From Shinisaurus crocodilurus (lineage: Eukaryota; Chordata; Lepidosauria; Squamata; Shinisauridae): a DNA stretch of 64,000 nt. Location of the stretch: NCBI GenBank assembly GCA_021292165.1, contig CM037879.1, forward strand, positions 263,321,921 to 263,385,920, in the 5' to 3' direction. Shown here piece after piece: positions 43,480-54,590 of the stretch (the stretch's first letter is position 1; every line of letters starts with the position of its first letter). The notes beneath the pieces were generated by a model. That model worked only from the letters and a program-made list of their open reading frames with translations. It was not told where the DNA came from and ran no database searches. The translations under genes were made by a program, and so were the position numbers.

Positions 43480-44320
43480 GAATGTAGTTATATTGCACAG
43501 TCCTGTGTCAGGATTCCAGTTTTTTTTTGTCTGTCTGTTTTAAGAACCAAATCATGCCAGCATTTAGCTCACTGCAAATCTATATATTTATATATTTAAA
43601 TAAGAGTTTTTAATGAAATTGTTACAATCTACTGAAGAATTACAAGCGAAGTTATACTACAGCCTCTGTGTTTTGAAATGTGCCAAGATTTTCGGATTCT
43701 GTTTGTGCCCTGGGCTTTGCAAGATTAACTTTTCTCTTTCAAATGGCATTAATAGCATTAGGCCTCAATTAATCAGATTTGAAATTTGGAAACAAAGAAA
43801 GTATTTTGTCGGCATAATCACTGAGGGGCCATACGCTGGGTTCTATTTTAACCAGCCTTTTTAAACAATTATTTCAAGTCCCAATTTTGTTGGGGGTGTG
43901 TGTGTGTTAGAGGGTGGGTGGGGGAGGGAGGGAGGGAGGGGAGCGAGAAAAAAAGTAAAAGAAAGAAACCGCTGAAATCCAAGGGCTTTGAATTTTGTAA
44001 ATGAGCTTGCTGCCCAACACACTCCTCAGCAAGATAAGGGAAGAATGGCATTTGCTGAAACGCTTCGCTATCTCTCCAACAATCCGTCTGTGTGGTGGGC
44101 CCCCTTGGTAACAGCTTGGCAAATCTGCAAAAGGAATGCGACTATATAGTTTGTGTGTGTGGATTGTCCAGCCATTATAGGCTCCAAATTGCACAGCAGA
44201 TCATTAATCATAGGCCAAGATAGGCAATCGCAGCAGAAACCTGATGAAAAGGCTCCCAGAATAATGCCTGCTAAATCATGTTTAACATGCAGACCCTGCC
44301 CGTGTAGATATGGAAAGGGA
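43480..44320. other. Strong candidate conserved noncoding element
   Basis: About 840 repeat-free bases except for a GGGA-rich run near 43915-43945. Words such as 'gccagcatttagctcactgc', 'atggcattaatagcattagg', 'cctcaattaatcagatttg', 'gcagatcattaatcatagg' and 'ctgctaaatcatgtttaac' give a dense series of homeodomain-type cores. Open frames are short and in conflicting phases. Sequence texture is that of ultraconserved developmental enhancers; conservation itself is not tested here. Confidence 0.45.
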
Positions 44321-46029
44321 ATGGAGGGGAGGTAAGAGGGACCAGGGTGCAGGGGGGGGGGGAATCATCCCTCCTTTAGGAAAGAAAACTTCTACTTATC
44401 TTTGATTTGCATTCAAGCCTTCCCTCAATAGTCTTTAAGCCTGCTATTTAATTCATTTTGGTGCCAAGTCCCATCACAAGCCAGAACCTATGAAGTCTAT
44501 GACCAGCAGCAGCACATCACACACACACACACACACACACACAAACTGTCTGTCTTTTCTTGTCAGTTCTATGTCATTTGTGCCATTGAACTCGACCAAT
44601 TTGAAATGCTGACCTCTTCCATAGGCAACCTTATTCTCCTTGAGTGAAAGAAAAGGGCCAAGGCCTACAAACCACTCAAGCGAGAGATAGCAAGAAAAGA
44701 GAAAAGTGGTTGACTCGTAAATCAATTTCCATAGGGCCACCCAAAACCCACATGTGCGTGGCGCTGGGTTTTTCAAGAGAGCAGAAAAAAACCTGTGTGA
44801 GATTTCATATACATATACATACATACATACATACATGAATGAAATGAAATGATAATTTGGAGAAGAAGCGGGGAAATGGAATAGAGAAAAGACAGAAACC
44901 CAATATGTTATACTCATCAATATGGGTGTGGGTGCCGGCAGCCTCCTTTTCCACCTGTTCTCAGGAATTGAAAAGGAAACAGTCACATACAAAATGCATG
45001 AATAAGATTGCGTCAGAAACTGCAAAGCTGCTGATAAAGAAAAGTTAAATCCCATGCACAAAAGTGGGACTCAGAAAGGAAGAGCCAGCTGAGGTATAAT
45101 ATGTGGATGGATGGATGGATGGAGAGGCAGACAACAACAACAGGCAGACAAGTGGGGCCTGCAACAAAATGTTGCAGCATAGAGTGCTGCAACATCATTC
45201 CAGCCAGCCATGCTCTCTTACAGGATATTCCATTCCATTCCCCGCTCCTGGTTTTCCATTCTTTTTCTGAGCAGTCAGTCAGCACTCTGTACCCTCTGAG
45301 CTTGCTCAGTCCTCTTTGGTTGGGTTGGGTTCCCCTTTCCCATTTAGGGCTTTTAAAAAAATTCTTTATTTATTTTTTTTTGTATTTCTGCAAACCTTGT
45401 GGTTCCTCCAAACCTGCTTATACCTCCCTCTTCTCTGCGGATAGTGCCATTTTGGCTATATAAGTATCCAGACTTGATGAAAGCGTTCATTGCTCATGCA
45501 TTTTCGCGCCTTTTGTATAACAACGCCCATTTAGATTACTGACAACAGGTGGAATAGGTGGGTGCAGGCATCGTTCTGAGGGCCGCACTGGAGGTGCCAG
45601 GAGGCTGCACATGCACACAGATACAAGTGCAAACACACAAGTGCAGCCATACAAACACACACCAATACACACACACACAAAGTCTGGGTAGTGCTGGAAA
45701 GAGAAACCCTTCCCATATCTCCTATCCCTCAGGCAAGATTGGAGATACGGGAAGGGATTCCCTTGCTAGCACTAGCAAGAGAAACCCCAGGCAGTGCTGC
45801 CATGATTTTTTTGGCAGGAACAGCGGGTGCGGGGGGTGGTGGTGGCAGGACAGCAGAAATGGCTTGGTGACCCACACACAGCCCATGGGCCGCACTTTTT
45901 TGAGCCCCTGATAAAGATACACTGATTAATATAAATGCTGCTGCTGCTGTTGTTGTTGTTGTTGTTGTTGTTGTTATTATTTACAGCATTTGTACTTCTC
46001 CATATCTTAGATAGATTTCGGAGCGGTGA
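44321..46029. repeat. Unassigned DNA with microsatellites and a hAT-like remnant
   Basis: (AC)n 44517-44543, (ATAC)n 44808-44836, (GGAT)n 45102-45122, CA-rich 45600-45680 and (GCT/GTT)n 45938-45976. 45550-45910 reads as a hAT-like remnant ending 'cgcacttttttgagcccctg'. No coding gene was recognised. Confidence 0.45.
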
Positions 46030-47205
46030 ACCATAACAAGATAAAGCAGACAAAAGAATAAAAACAATGCATTAAAAACAGGATAACATTAAAACTGTGG
46101 CTGGTCAGCAAGGCTTCCCGGAACAAAGACGACTTTGGCAGGTGCCGAAAACAACACAGTGCCGGAGCCTACCTGACCTCCAGAGGCAGGGAGGTCCATG
46201 GAAGTGGAGCCGCCACAAGGCTCTTCTCCTGGTGGACTCCAGTCGGGCCATAGGTCCATGTGGCACCACCAGGAGAATGTCCTCTGATGAACTCAGTGAC
46301 CGGGCAGGTTGGTAAGGGAGAAGGCGCTCTCTCAGGTATCCTGGTCCCAAGTTGTTTCGGGCTTTGTACACTTAAACCTGGCCAGGTAGTGAATAGGCAG
46401 CCAGTACAGTTCTTTCAGCAGAGGAGTTGCAGCCAGGGCCGGATTAAGAGCATTATGGGCCTGGTGCTGAGGAGGGCGCGCAGCTGAAGAGGGCGCAGAA
46501 ACGCTGCGCTCCTCTTCGCTGCCGCTGCACCGCCCCCGCCAGGCCTCTGCCTCCGCTGCGCCGCCCCCGCCAGGCCTCCGCCTCCCCACCCTCCCTCCCG
46601 CCCGCCGCCGCCGCGCCCTCCCGTCCCGCTCGCCACTGCGCCTCCCCCCGCCCTCCCGCTCGCTGCCGCTGTGCCTCCCGCCGCCGCCGCCGCCGCTGCC
46701 ATCACCCCCCCGACCCCCTCCCGCCACCTACCTTCTCCGTGTCGTGTCGCTTCCGGAGCCCCGCCCGCGTTGTTTTGGCGGGAGGAACCAGAGCAACAGG
46801 GCTTAAACAGCCCTGTTGCCATGGTTTCTGCGGCAAAAAACAGCGTGGGGGTCCCGTCGCGTCATGTCCTCCTCCTCGGCGGCGGCAGCCGCCGCCGCTG
46901 CCGCCAGGGCAGGGGGAAAGTAGGTTGGTGGTGGCGGCGCAGGGTTTTTTTTTTGCAGAGCAGGGCTGCTTTGGAGAGGGGGGGCGCTAAATATTATTTC
47001 GCCTGCGGCGCCAAACTGCCCTGCACCGGTCCTGATTGTGGGCCTATTTTGGGGTAGGGGCCTGGAGCTGCAGCTCCAATAGCCCCTATCTTAATCCGGC
47101 CCTGGTTGCAGCTGAAAAGGGGCAGCTCCTGACAACAGCGGAGCTGCTGCATTCTGCACTAGCTCCAGCTTCCAGAGCAACCCCACATAGAGTGCATTGC
47201 ACATA
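46030..47205 (-). mobile_element. L2/CR1-like LINE, 3' part, interrupted by a hAT
   Basis: On the minus strand, translation gives family hallmarks in order: VQNAAA (about 47150), LYWLPIHYLARFK (about 46380-46415), then WTSLPLEVR and FRHLPKSSLF (about 46130-46200). These match the conserved end of L2/CR1 reverse-transcriptase ORFs ('LHWLPV..R..FK' and 'WNSLP..R'). Several stops and frameshifts make it inactive. The GC-rich hAT at 46434-47104 separates the first hallmark from the rest. Confidence 0.75.
46434..47104. mobile_element. GC-rich hAT-like element, 'ggccggattaag' family with GC-rich core
   Basis: Perfect terminal repeats CAGGGCCGGATTAAGA and TCTTAATCCGGCCCTG. An exact target duplication GTTGCAGC (46426-46433 and 47105-47112). 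Inside lies the same core as 20259-20912: 'gaagagggcgcagaaacgct', a CCGCC-rich run, TTTGGCGGG at 46774, the 'cagggcttaaacagccctg' hairpin, GTCCCGTCGCGTCA and 'cgccaaactgccctgcaccggtcctg'. Its terminal 60-70 bases match the ends of the element at 55563-58310 in opposite orientation. No transposase is present. Confidence 0.88.
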
Positions 47206-47829
47206 TAGATGGATACATAGATATAACAAAGCTGCTTGTAACATACTGGATCTACGTATATCTATAGATATGGCTACCTTTCAGAAAGTCCCCACCCCCA
47301 ACCAATCAGTGACATTTATTTTATTGTATTACATTTATATCCCACATCTCCTCCAAGAAGCTCAAGGTGGTCTCCACCACGGTTTCCCCCATTTGTACCC
47401 TTTGCAGATCAGATGGCAAATTTGAGAAGGACACAACTCAACTCTCCTCCCACCCACCCACCCACCCACAGACACACACACCCACACCCACAGACACACA
47501 CACACACACATACACACACACACAGAGTCTCTCACACACATACACAAATATTTATAACCAACGTGGCACCCAAGGTTTGCTGAAGTGGCTTACAATTAAA
47601 ATCCCCCAAAGCTACAACATAATTAGGGATATATTAGTGGGGGGGCAGGGGGTGCTAGTCTCTTTTGGCCCCTGGCAATTGGCGATACAATCCAGGTTCC
47701 AGGCTCTTCACCCCACCCCACCCCACCCCGGAGGTTGGGGGAAGAAGGACCTGCAGAAGGACTCAAAAGCTGGCTGATAACCAAGATGCTGGCCACAGAA
47801 ACAGTCCCTCTGTTGATCTGCAGATATTT
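47206..47829. repeat. SINE-tail fragment and CA/CACCC-rich simple repeats
   Basis: 47315-47400 is a Sauria-like tail fragment. 47447-47543 is an ACCC/CA-rich tract. The rest is unassigned. Confidence 0.5.
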
Positions 47830-48410
47830 GTGGAATTATAGACTGTTTTCTTCTAGACCAAACAAGCCACAAAGATCACGGATGGATCTCCAGCTTTCTT
47901 AATGAAATCTGTTGTTTTTCCTTCTCCTCTGTTTTTCTTTTTGCATGTACAGTCAGATAGCCTCGTTTTTATTTTGAAATGTCATCACCTTTTAATTAGC
48001 ATTGCACTGTTAGTAGAAAGTGAAATCGTACAAATCAAGACCATCTGGCAGCATTTTAATCTGCCTGACAGAGGGCACAATTCCAACAAAATGGCTTCCC
48101 TTTTCAGTTTTGTGATTTAATGTTTTAACAATATACGGCCTTTTCTTTTTCATCCCAGAAGAAATATGGATCAACTGCGCAGCCAATGCAAATTAGGATG
48201 GCTCAAAGCTCTGATCAGCTACTCAGCGGGGAGGGAAAGTAAAGAAAAAGATTGGATAGGAATTGGGAGGGAGGCTGGGCCAAAGTGACCTTGGTACAGA
48301 TCTCTTTGTGTGCTTTTGAGGCCAAATTAATTTTGGTTAAGATTTCAAGAGAATGAGAGGGGGCTATAACCATGCCAGTCAGCAAAGAGTCTACCTCAGG
48401 GGTTTCACAT
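47830..48410. other. Candidate conserved noncoding element
   Basis: Repeat-free, with 'atcaccttttaattagcatt', 'catctggcagcattttaatc', 'gcagccaatgcaaattagga' (POU/octamer-like ATGCAAAT) and 'gctctgatcagctactc'. Reads like an enhancer core. Conservation is inferred. Confidence 0.4.
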
Positions 48411-48511
48411 CCCACAAACCTGCCTCAGGCCTAGTCTGTGTGAGAGGGGGGGGGGAGAGGGAGGGAAATCTTTAAACCCCAAGAAAAGAACTTAACATTG
48501 AAGAGAACACT

Positions 48512-48608
48512 GAGAGCCAGTGTGGCGCAGCAGCGAGAGTGTTGGACTGGGGGACTTGGGAGATCTGGGTTCTAGTCCCTACTCTGTTAGGAAGATCACT
48601 GGGTGACC
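48512..48608 (+). mobile_element. Sauria-type SINE, head only
   Basis: 'gagagccagtgtggcgcagc', 'gagtgttggactggggg' and 'tctgggttctagtccctactc' are the tRNA-derived head. It stops after 'actgggtgacc', where L1 sequence begins. Confidence 0.8.
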
Positions 48609-50276
48609 AAAAGACGTGCATGCAATTTACAGTAGATAAATTGCACCTCCAGCATTCATTGTTGATACTATTTGGATATAACCTGTTTAAATCTATATGC
48701 CCGGGGTAAGTTACCATTGCTAAATTATTTTGAAAAGGTTATCTTTCAAGTTAGTGCTTAATAACCTAGTACAGGCATTCTGAAATAACCATATCTATAC
48801 TTTTTTCAGAAATTTGTTGATTCATATCCTTATCCCATTTTTTTTATATATAAAAAGATAAAGCCATGTTTTCCACAGTCTAAGATCAGTGCATATCATT
48901 TATTTATAAGATCAGTTGAAGAATAATATGTAATTAATATTTCAAATTCAGATTTTGTTCCTAACTATGTGTATTTGAACATGAGTTGACTTACAATATG
49001 TCTTATCTGGAAATATTGGAATATTGGTGGTTTGTAGCCATTCATCCTATTCTTCACTTCCTCATAAGAAATGATACGATTGTCCACCACTAAATTTTGC
49101 AATTTTTAATTGTTTTTGTTCCAAGATACAGACATCCCCTAAATTCTGTCTTCTGATATTTTGTTCAGGGGAAGCACAATCCAATGTGGCTGCCCATGAC
49201 CCTCCGAACTTGGAGGATTACAGGCATCCAATCAAAGGCGGGAGGAGCACAGAGGTGAAGGTCGCCTCCAAGCTTATCCTGCCCTGCCAAAGATGTGGAC
49301 GGCTGATTTTGGCTGTCTAAGTCTTTTGCCCCTGCTTGTGTGAACAGGCTGGGGCATTGCCAATGCCTGTCTCCTTCCCTCCCCAGGCCCATCGCCTGCA
49401 ATGCCCAGCACGTGCTGGCTCCAAGGTTGGTCTTCTGACCTTTGAGATGCAGCCAGTGCCGTTCTTTCTGTGCCAGCTGAGAGGATGTACCATCCATATA
49501 TTGCTGCTGTACTTGAACTGTTTTATGAGTGGAGTACCAATCATGAATTGAAGTAAGTCTTGCTGCATAATAATAATTTCTTATATCTGGGACATCAGGA
49601 ATACCTTGGGGGGGGGAGTTGTGTTGCTTTTGAAAAAAGAATTTTAACTGCCATTCTTGGTGGTTTAATTGACCAAATGAAATGTATTATTTATTTTGCC
49701 AAGAATTGAGAATTAATGTTTTAATAGCTAATGGTGAATTAATAAACAAAAATAATATTTAGGCAATATGTTCATAACTATTACAGTCATTCTTGCCAGC
49801 CAAGTAAAACCTAATGAAGGCCAGCGTTCTAATTCTTTCTCAACTTTGTACTGTATGCTATGGCGATTATGTTTTGGTATTTCCTTTGTATCCTACTGTC
49901 ACCATATTCCTAAATAACTAATTGGAGTACATTTCCATGGTACTGAGCATTTCTGCGTCAATACATTTTTGAGTTCTTGAGGCATAGTTAAACCAATCCA
50001 TTTAGATTTAATCAAATTCATCTTAAAATTGGTTAGTAAGCTAACATTATTCAATACCAACAGAAGTTATATTATAGAACTTTCAGGAGATGTTTAAGTC
50101 AGTGCGCATGCATCTTAAACCTCTTTGGAGAAAAATTAATCTGATAAAGGATGGTTGATAAGAACCCTTATAGATGTATTAGAGTATATTAAAGATATCC
50201 ATTTTTTGAAATGGCCCCCTAAATTAAAATGTTTGATTATTTGATTTAAATAGTTCCACTCCACAAGATCGAAAGC

Positions 50277-50321
<45 letters not shown>

Positions 50322-50790
50322 ATTGTTGTGATGAGCAGTTTACTGTTTCAATAATGTCAGTCTATTAAGCATTTTATATTTGAGAGTATTTTCCTGGTTT
50401 TTTACAAGCCCAGTTTGATCAGCAACAATATATGATTCAATGCACGTATTAATGTCCAAATTTTGAAGTGTTGATAATTGATATAACAGTGATATTGGTT
50501 TGTATGAATTAGGCAGTGAGTAATCTTTCCCTGTTTTTAGAATCACATGATGTTAGCTTCTAGCCATAATTTAGGTAAGACGTTCTGTATTGATTTGTTG
50601 ATGGTTAACACAAGAGGATTAGAAACTGAGTCAATAAATGTTTTATAAAATTCAACAGCAAACTAATATGGCACAGATGATGTGTTGTTCATCAACAAGG
50701 AGTATCCAATATATCTAAATGAAAGAAGCTTCCAATATATCTAAATCAGATATTTTAAATTTGGGAATATCCAGTTCTTAACCAAAAAAC
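48595..50790 (-). mobile_element. Decayed L1 LINE, ORF2 fragment
   Basis: Minus-strand translation, read in several frames because of stops and indels, gives L1 ORF2 reverse-transcriptase landmarks in order: LKTGKD and SYKPISLL (about 50460-50530), QTGLVKN (about 50395), KAFDLVEWNYL (about 50240-50270), GHFKKWISLIYSNT (about 50180-50220), ELERWPSLGFTWLARM and MNILPKYYF (about 49760-49840), and the C-terminal CWRC (about 48640). It is a long, old and inactive copy. A block at 49150-49500 with GC-richer text probably inserted later. Confidence 0.8.
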
Positions 50791-51552
50791 CAAACAAACC
50801 CCAATGGGTTGGATCCAGATGTGGGCATGTACATTTGGGCTGACAGAGGCAGACTTCCCCACCCCTCTTCTCCACCCCAGACCCCACAGCTGCCAGAAAA
50901 TGCTACACAGGGAGGCAAAGGACCCTGCTGAATGGGGTGGGGCTGTGGTGTGGTGTGTGGGGGGGATCGCTGAAAATCATGCAGAGGCTCCTTTTGTGAT
51001 CGGGGGGGCACACAATGTTTTCCTCTGCCCTCTCCATCCCTTTTTCCTTTTGTAATGTTTTTGTTCTTTTAGAATGTAAGCCTGAGGGCAGGAACTTTCA
51101 TGTTTTTATTCATCTGTAAGCCATTCTGTGGAACAGTGTCACTTGGACATTCATGTTGACTTGGAAGTTAGAACCCATAGTGGAAGTTAAATCCCATAGT
51201 GCTACTCCCAATAGGATTGCAGCCTTAAATCTAATTCTTGCATGGGGTGTGTTTTGCCACAGGTTCCCCAAAAGGGATTGGCAAAGGTTCTTTAAAGGAT
51301 TTTCAGACCATAATAAATACTCCTCCAGGAAGTTGCAAAGCTGAGCATGAAATACAACAATGCTATGCCTTCCTCCAAGTTCCCTGGTGGAACTCCCACC
51401 CCTTAGCTACACAGTCACTGTATTATTTCCAACCAACCCTGCTAGTTCCAGCAGCTCTCTGCCTGGGTATCAGCTTTCAGCGTTAGGGCTTCTGCAGGGC
51501 TCTCTGAATAGCTTCCTCTGCTCCTCCTTGCTCCTTCCTATTCTCCACCACT
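50791..51552. repeat. Interspersed repeat fragments and unassigned DNA
   Basis: 50810-51000 matches the repeat at 26726-26950. 51045-51130 matches the tail repeat at 57254. 51130-51230 holds the 'cttggaagttagaacccatag' relative of the 5686 repeat. No gene was seen. Confidence 0.5.
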
Positions 51553-51673
51553 CCACCCCAACCCCAACCCCAACCCCAACCCCAACCCCAACCCCAACCC
51601 CAACCCCAACCCCAACCCCAACCCCAACCCCAACCCCAACCCCAACCCCAACCCCAACCCCAACCCCAACCCA
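51553..51673. repeat. (AACCCC)n array, TTGGGG telomere-like
   Basis: About 20 perfect tandem copies of AACCCC on the plus strand, equal to TTGGGG on the minus strand. Flanking sequence is ordinary, so this is an interstitial array. The G-rich strand should form G-quadruplexes. The vertebrate telomere unit is TTAGGG, so this is not simply a former chromosome end. Periodic poly-Gly-Val/Trp/Leu frames across it are artefacts. Confidence 0.95.
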
Positions 51674-52374
51674 CCAACCAACCACCACCACCTTAGCCTG
51701 CATTTGCTAGTCTTATATACTTTTCTAGCACCAAACTCCATGGACTGCAGACCTCATGCTTAATTGGTAGCACATGGGCTGTTGTGCAGTGTCATTCCTC
51801 TTGCTGAAGATTGCATCAGCCTGGCTAGCAGCCAACTCACCATTTAAGCAAGGTCATTGCTATTACAGAGCAAAATACAGGGTATAATACCATACAGAGC
51901 ATAATACAGAGCATAGTATCATACAAAGCATAATACAGGGCATTGAGGCAGGACTATTGTGCAACACTGCACTCCTCGCCATCTTCTGCAACTCCCATTA
52001 CAGGGTGGCAAACCTATGTCTGGACTGTATCACCAGACTACAGGGTTTTTTTTTTCCATAACTGAATGATCCTTGATAATAGTATTTTTTAAAAATATAT
52101 TATTATACAAAATTGGAATTTTATAGAAAATGCTAGGCTAGAAACCTTCTCCCTGATATGTAACTTTCTATGTGTGGGGTTTCTTCTTTTCTTTTTATGG
52201 AAAAGCATTCAGCTGAGTTCTCAGTGCAGCCTGCCATGTTAAGCTTTCTGTCTCACATGCTGTTTGAAATCAACCTATTCTATACTTTAGGGACTACTTA
52301 CTCCCATGTAAACCTTATTGGGCATTGTGAATGGGTTCGGATGCCCTGCTCTTGGTGCCATCTCAATATGTTTG
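51674..52374. other. Unassigned noncoding stretch
   Basis: Short direct repeats around 'gagcataatacag' occur at 51870-51945. AT-rich thereafter, with no gene recognised. Confidence 0.4.
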
Positions 52375-52640
52375 ATGGGCGACCACGAGGAACAGGGCCT
52401 CATCTATGGTGGTGGTGGTGAGGATCTGGAACACCCTCCTGGTCCATCAGAGGGTCTTCCTTCAGTAACTAAAGATACTCCTGTTTTGGGCAGGCTTTTA
52501 ATGTGTAGTTTTAAGCTGCTGCTTGTTTTTAATGTCAATTGTGTTTGATGCTTTTATATTACTGCTGCTGTTTGTTTTGATTTTTGAAATATTTTATGAA
52601 GATTGCATTGGTTTTTGTTTTCATCTGGAGCCATCTATAA
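52375..52640 (+). mobile_element. L2/CR1-like LINE 3' fragment
   Basis: Decayed C-terminus with RIWNTLL and FLQ..KILLFWAGF-like text (about 52420-52500). A T-rich 3' UTR ('tgctgcttgtttttaatgtc') follows. Confidence 0.5.
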
Positions 52641-53420
52641 TATAAAGGTCTGCCACTACTTGAATGAAATATAGATTACAGTAGGAATGAGAAAATCTAT
52701 CATCAGTTCCACTTTCTCCCACATTCTAATTTTTAAAATCCCAGTTTCTTTCCCTCCCAAATATGAAGAACTTTGAGAATTTGGGAAAATTCTTAATGAA
52801 ACCCAACTGAAATGTAATTCTCACCCATCCTAGATTATACCAGTTATACTTGTTATGTGGACAGATAACTCTCTTTGCTATCTATCTATCTATACAGACC
52901 CACATACTCAGTACTCCTCCTCCTTCTGCCCTTCCAGTATTTCCATAGGGGTGTGGAGGTGCGATTTGCTATGGCAGTTTTTATTTCCAGCACGCCTGAC
53001 AGGCAGGGAAAGGAAGGCGTTAATGTTTTCTGACAGGCGACCCCTAATTGTTGCAGCTTTTCTTCTCGGCCTTTTCTGTGAAATTCTGACTTAGGCGAGG
53101 AGCAGCATAACAAAATGCTCTGGCATTGAAATGGGTGCCACTGAGGGAAGGGGGACAGCATTATTCATGAAGATTTTTTTCAGCTGTTTTTTGTCTTTTA
53201 ACTAACCTTCGAGTTAGATCAGAAGACTAGCCAGGCTGCCTTTCTCTGTGAAGGCAGCGCTTCAAGTGGACAATGGGGCCAAACTGTTTTACCCTGTTAA
53301 AGAGATAACTATGCCATTGAGTTGAACATGAGGAAAATTCATCTTCTGGCCCATATCAGTGATGGTTTCACACCTTTGTCAGGGAATTGCCTGCATGGGA
53401 TTATTCATAATCTTGCATTG
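52641..53420. other. Candidate conserved noncoding element
   Basis: 52950-53240 is repeat-free, with 'ccagcacgcctgacaggcagg', 'ggcgttaatgttttctgacagg', 'cccctaattgttgcagc' and 'gcattgaaatgggtgcc'. Two TGACAGG (TALE-type) words lie close together. Conservation is inferred. Confidence 0.38.
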
Positions 53421-54057
53421 GAAAGTGGCAGTCAGTGCAAAATGGAGGGTGTAACTTAAAGTAAAATGTATTTATTTAAAATTATTTTTAGGCTGCCTTT
53501 AAGGGCAGAATCCTCTCAAGGCGGCACGCAAGATCAAAACAGTACAAAAATATGCACAGAGAAGCAATAAATATTCAAGAAAATACTATAGAAACCCTAT
53601 AAGAACAGATAACACCAATAAAACCTGCTGCCCACAGATTATGGAAAGGCCAGCAAAAGCAAGTGGGTCTTCAGAGCCTTCCTGAAGACCTGCAAAGAAG
53701 GGACCCGATGGAAGCCAGAGTTGCAGAAACAGAATCTGCATTGGAGGAAGGATCATAGTTTGTTCCTGTGTTCTTGGATATGCCAGCAATTTGTACTGCA
53801 TATTCTGGTTTGTTAACTATAATAACAGTCAAGATCAGCCACCAGCTAATTACATAGTACATTTCCAGTATCCAAAGCACTTCACATGTAAGCAATCCAT
53901 ACAACAGCCCTGCAAGGCAGGCTAGTCATAGGAGAAGTGAGAAGGCCAAAAACGGAAAGGAGTGAAGTGAGTGAGTGAGTCCTACTTTTGGCATGAGATG
54001 TCCTTTGTATCAGCCTCACCCTTTTTGTGATCTACCCATCTTCTTTCTTACATATAA
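53421..54057. repeat. LINE-like 3' tail fragment and unassigned DNA
   Basis: 53475-53720 resembles an inverted LINE tail ('taggctgcctttaagggcag', 'agtgggtcttcagagccttcc'). The remainder is unassigned. Confidence 0.4.
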
Positions 54058-54059
54058 AG

Positions 54060-54400
54060 TCAGTGTGGTGTAGTGATTAGAGCAGTGTTCTCCAACCTTG
54101 GGTCCCCAGATGTTTTTGGCCTACAACTCCCAGCATGCCCCAGCCAGCTTCACTGGGCATGCTGGGAGTTGTAGGCCGAAAACATATGGGGACCCAAGGT
54201 TGGAGAACACTGGATTAGAGATTCTGATTAGGACTGGAATGACCCAGGATCAGATCCACACTCAAGGAAGCTCACTGGGTGACCTTAGGCCAGTTACTAT
54301 CAGGGTATCCCACCTCACAGGGTTGTTGTGAGGATAAAATGCAGGGAGCCATGTACACTGCCTTAAACTCCCTGAAAGAAACGCAGGATACATGTATCTA
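54060..54400 (+). mobile_element. Sauria-type SINE interrupted by a hAT MITE
   Basis: The head 'cagtgtggtgtagtgattagag' is broken at 54082 and resumes at 54213 with 'gattagag', followed by 'aagctcactgggtgaccttagg' and 'ctcacagggttgttgtgaggat'. The break is exactly the 130-bp MITE. Confidence 0.85.
54083..54212. mobile_element. 130-bp palindromic hAT-type MITE in a SINE
   Basis: Termini CAGTGTTCTCCAACCTTGGG and CCAAGGTTGGAGAACACTG. An exact target duplication GATTAGAG (54075-54082 and 54213-54220). Almost fully self-complementary. Because the host SINE sequence is known, this gives a clean empty site and proves the ends of the family. Confidence 0.92.
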
Positions 54401-54461
54401 ATACAATAATGAAGTGAAGGGAGGGATGAGCCCAGGATCCTACAACCCATTTTATTGTTGA

Positions 54462-54590
54462 TGAGGCCTGGTTATTACTTGGATGGGAGACCCCTCCTCT
54501 AGTTTCCTGCATGCATTGAGCAGGGGGTTGGACTCGATAGCCTTGTAGGCTCCTTCCAACTCTATAATCTATGAAATCTATGTCCTCTGG
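54462..54590 (+). mobile_element. 5S-rRNA-headed SINE, copy 3, 5'-truncated
   Basis: 'gaggcctggttattacttggatgggagacc' keeps the 3' half of the 5S-like head. Then 'ggttggactcgatagccttg' and 'ccttccaactctataatc' give the CR1-like tail. Confidence 0.75.

Noticed and set aside
51553..51673. Former telomere or chromosome end
   Set aside because: The unit is TTGGGG, not TTAGGG, the array is short, and flanks are ordinary interspersed DNA.
51360..51741. Pro-Thr, Gly-Val, Gly-Trp and Gly-Leu repeat proteins
   Set aside because: Translations of the (AACCCC)n array in all frames; a simple repeat, not a gene.
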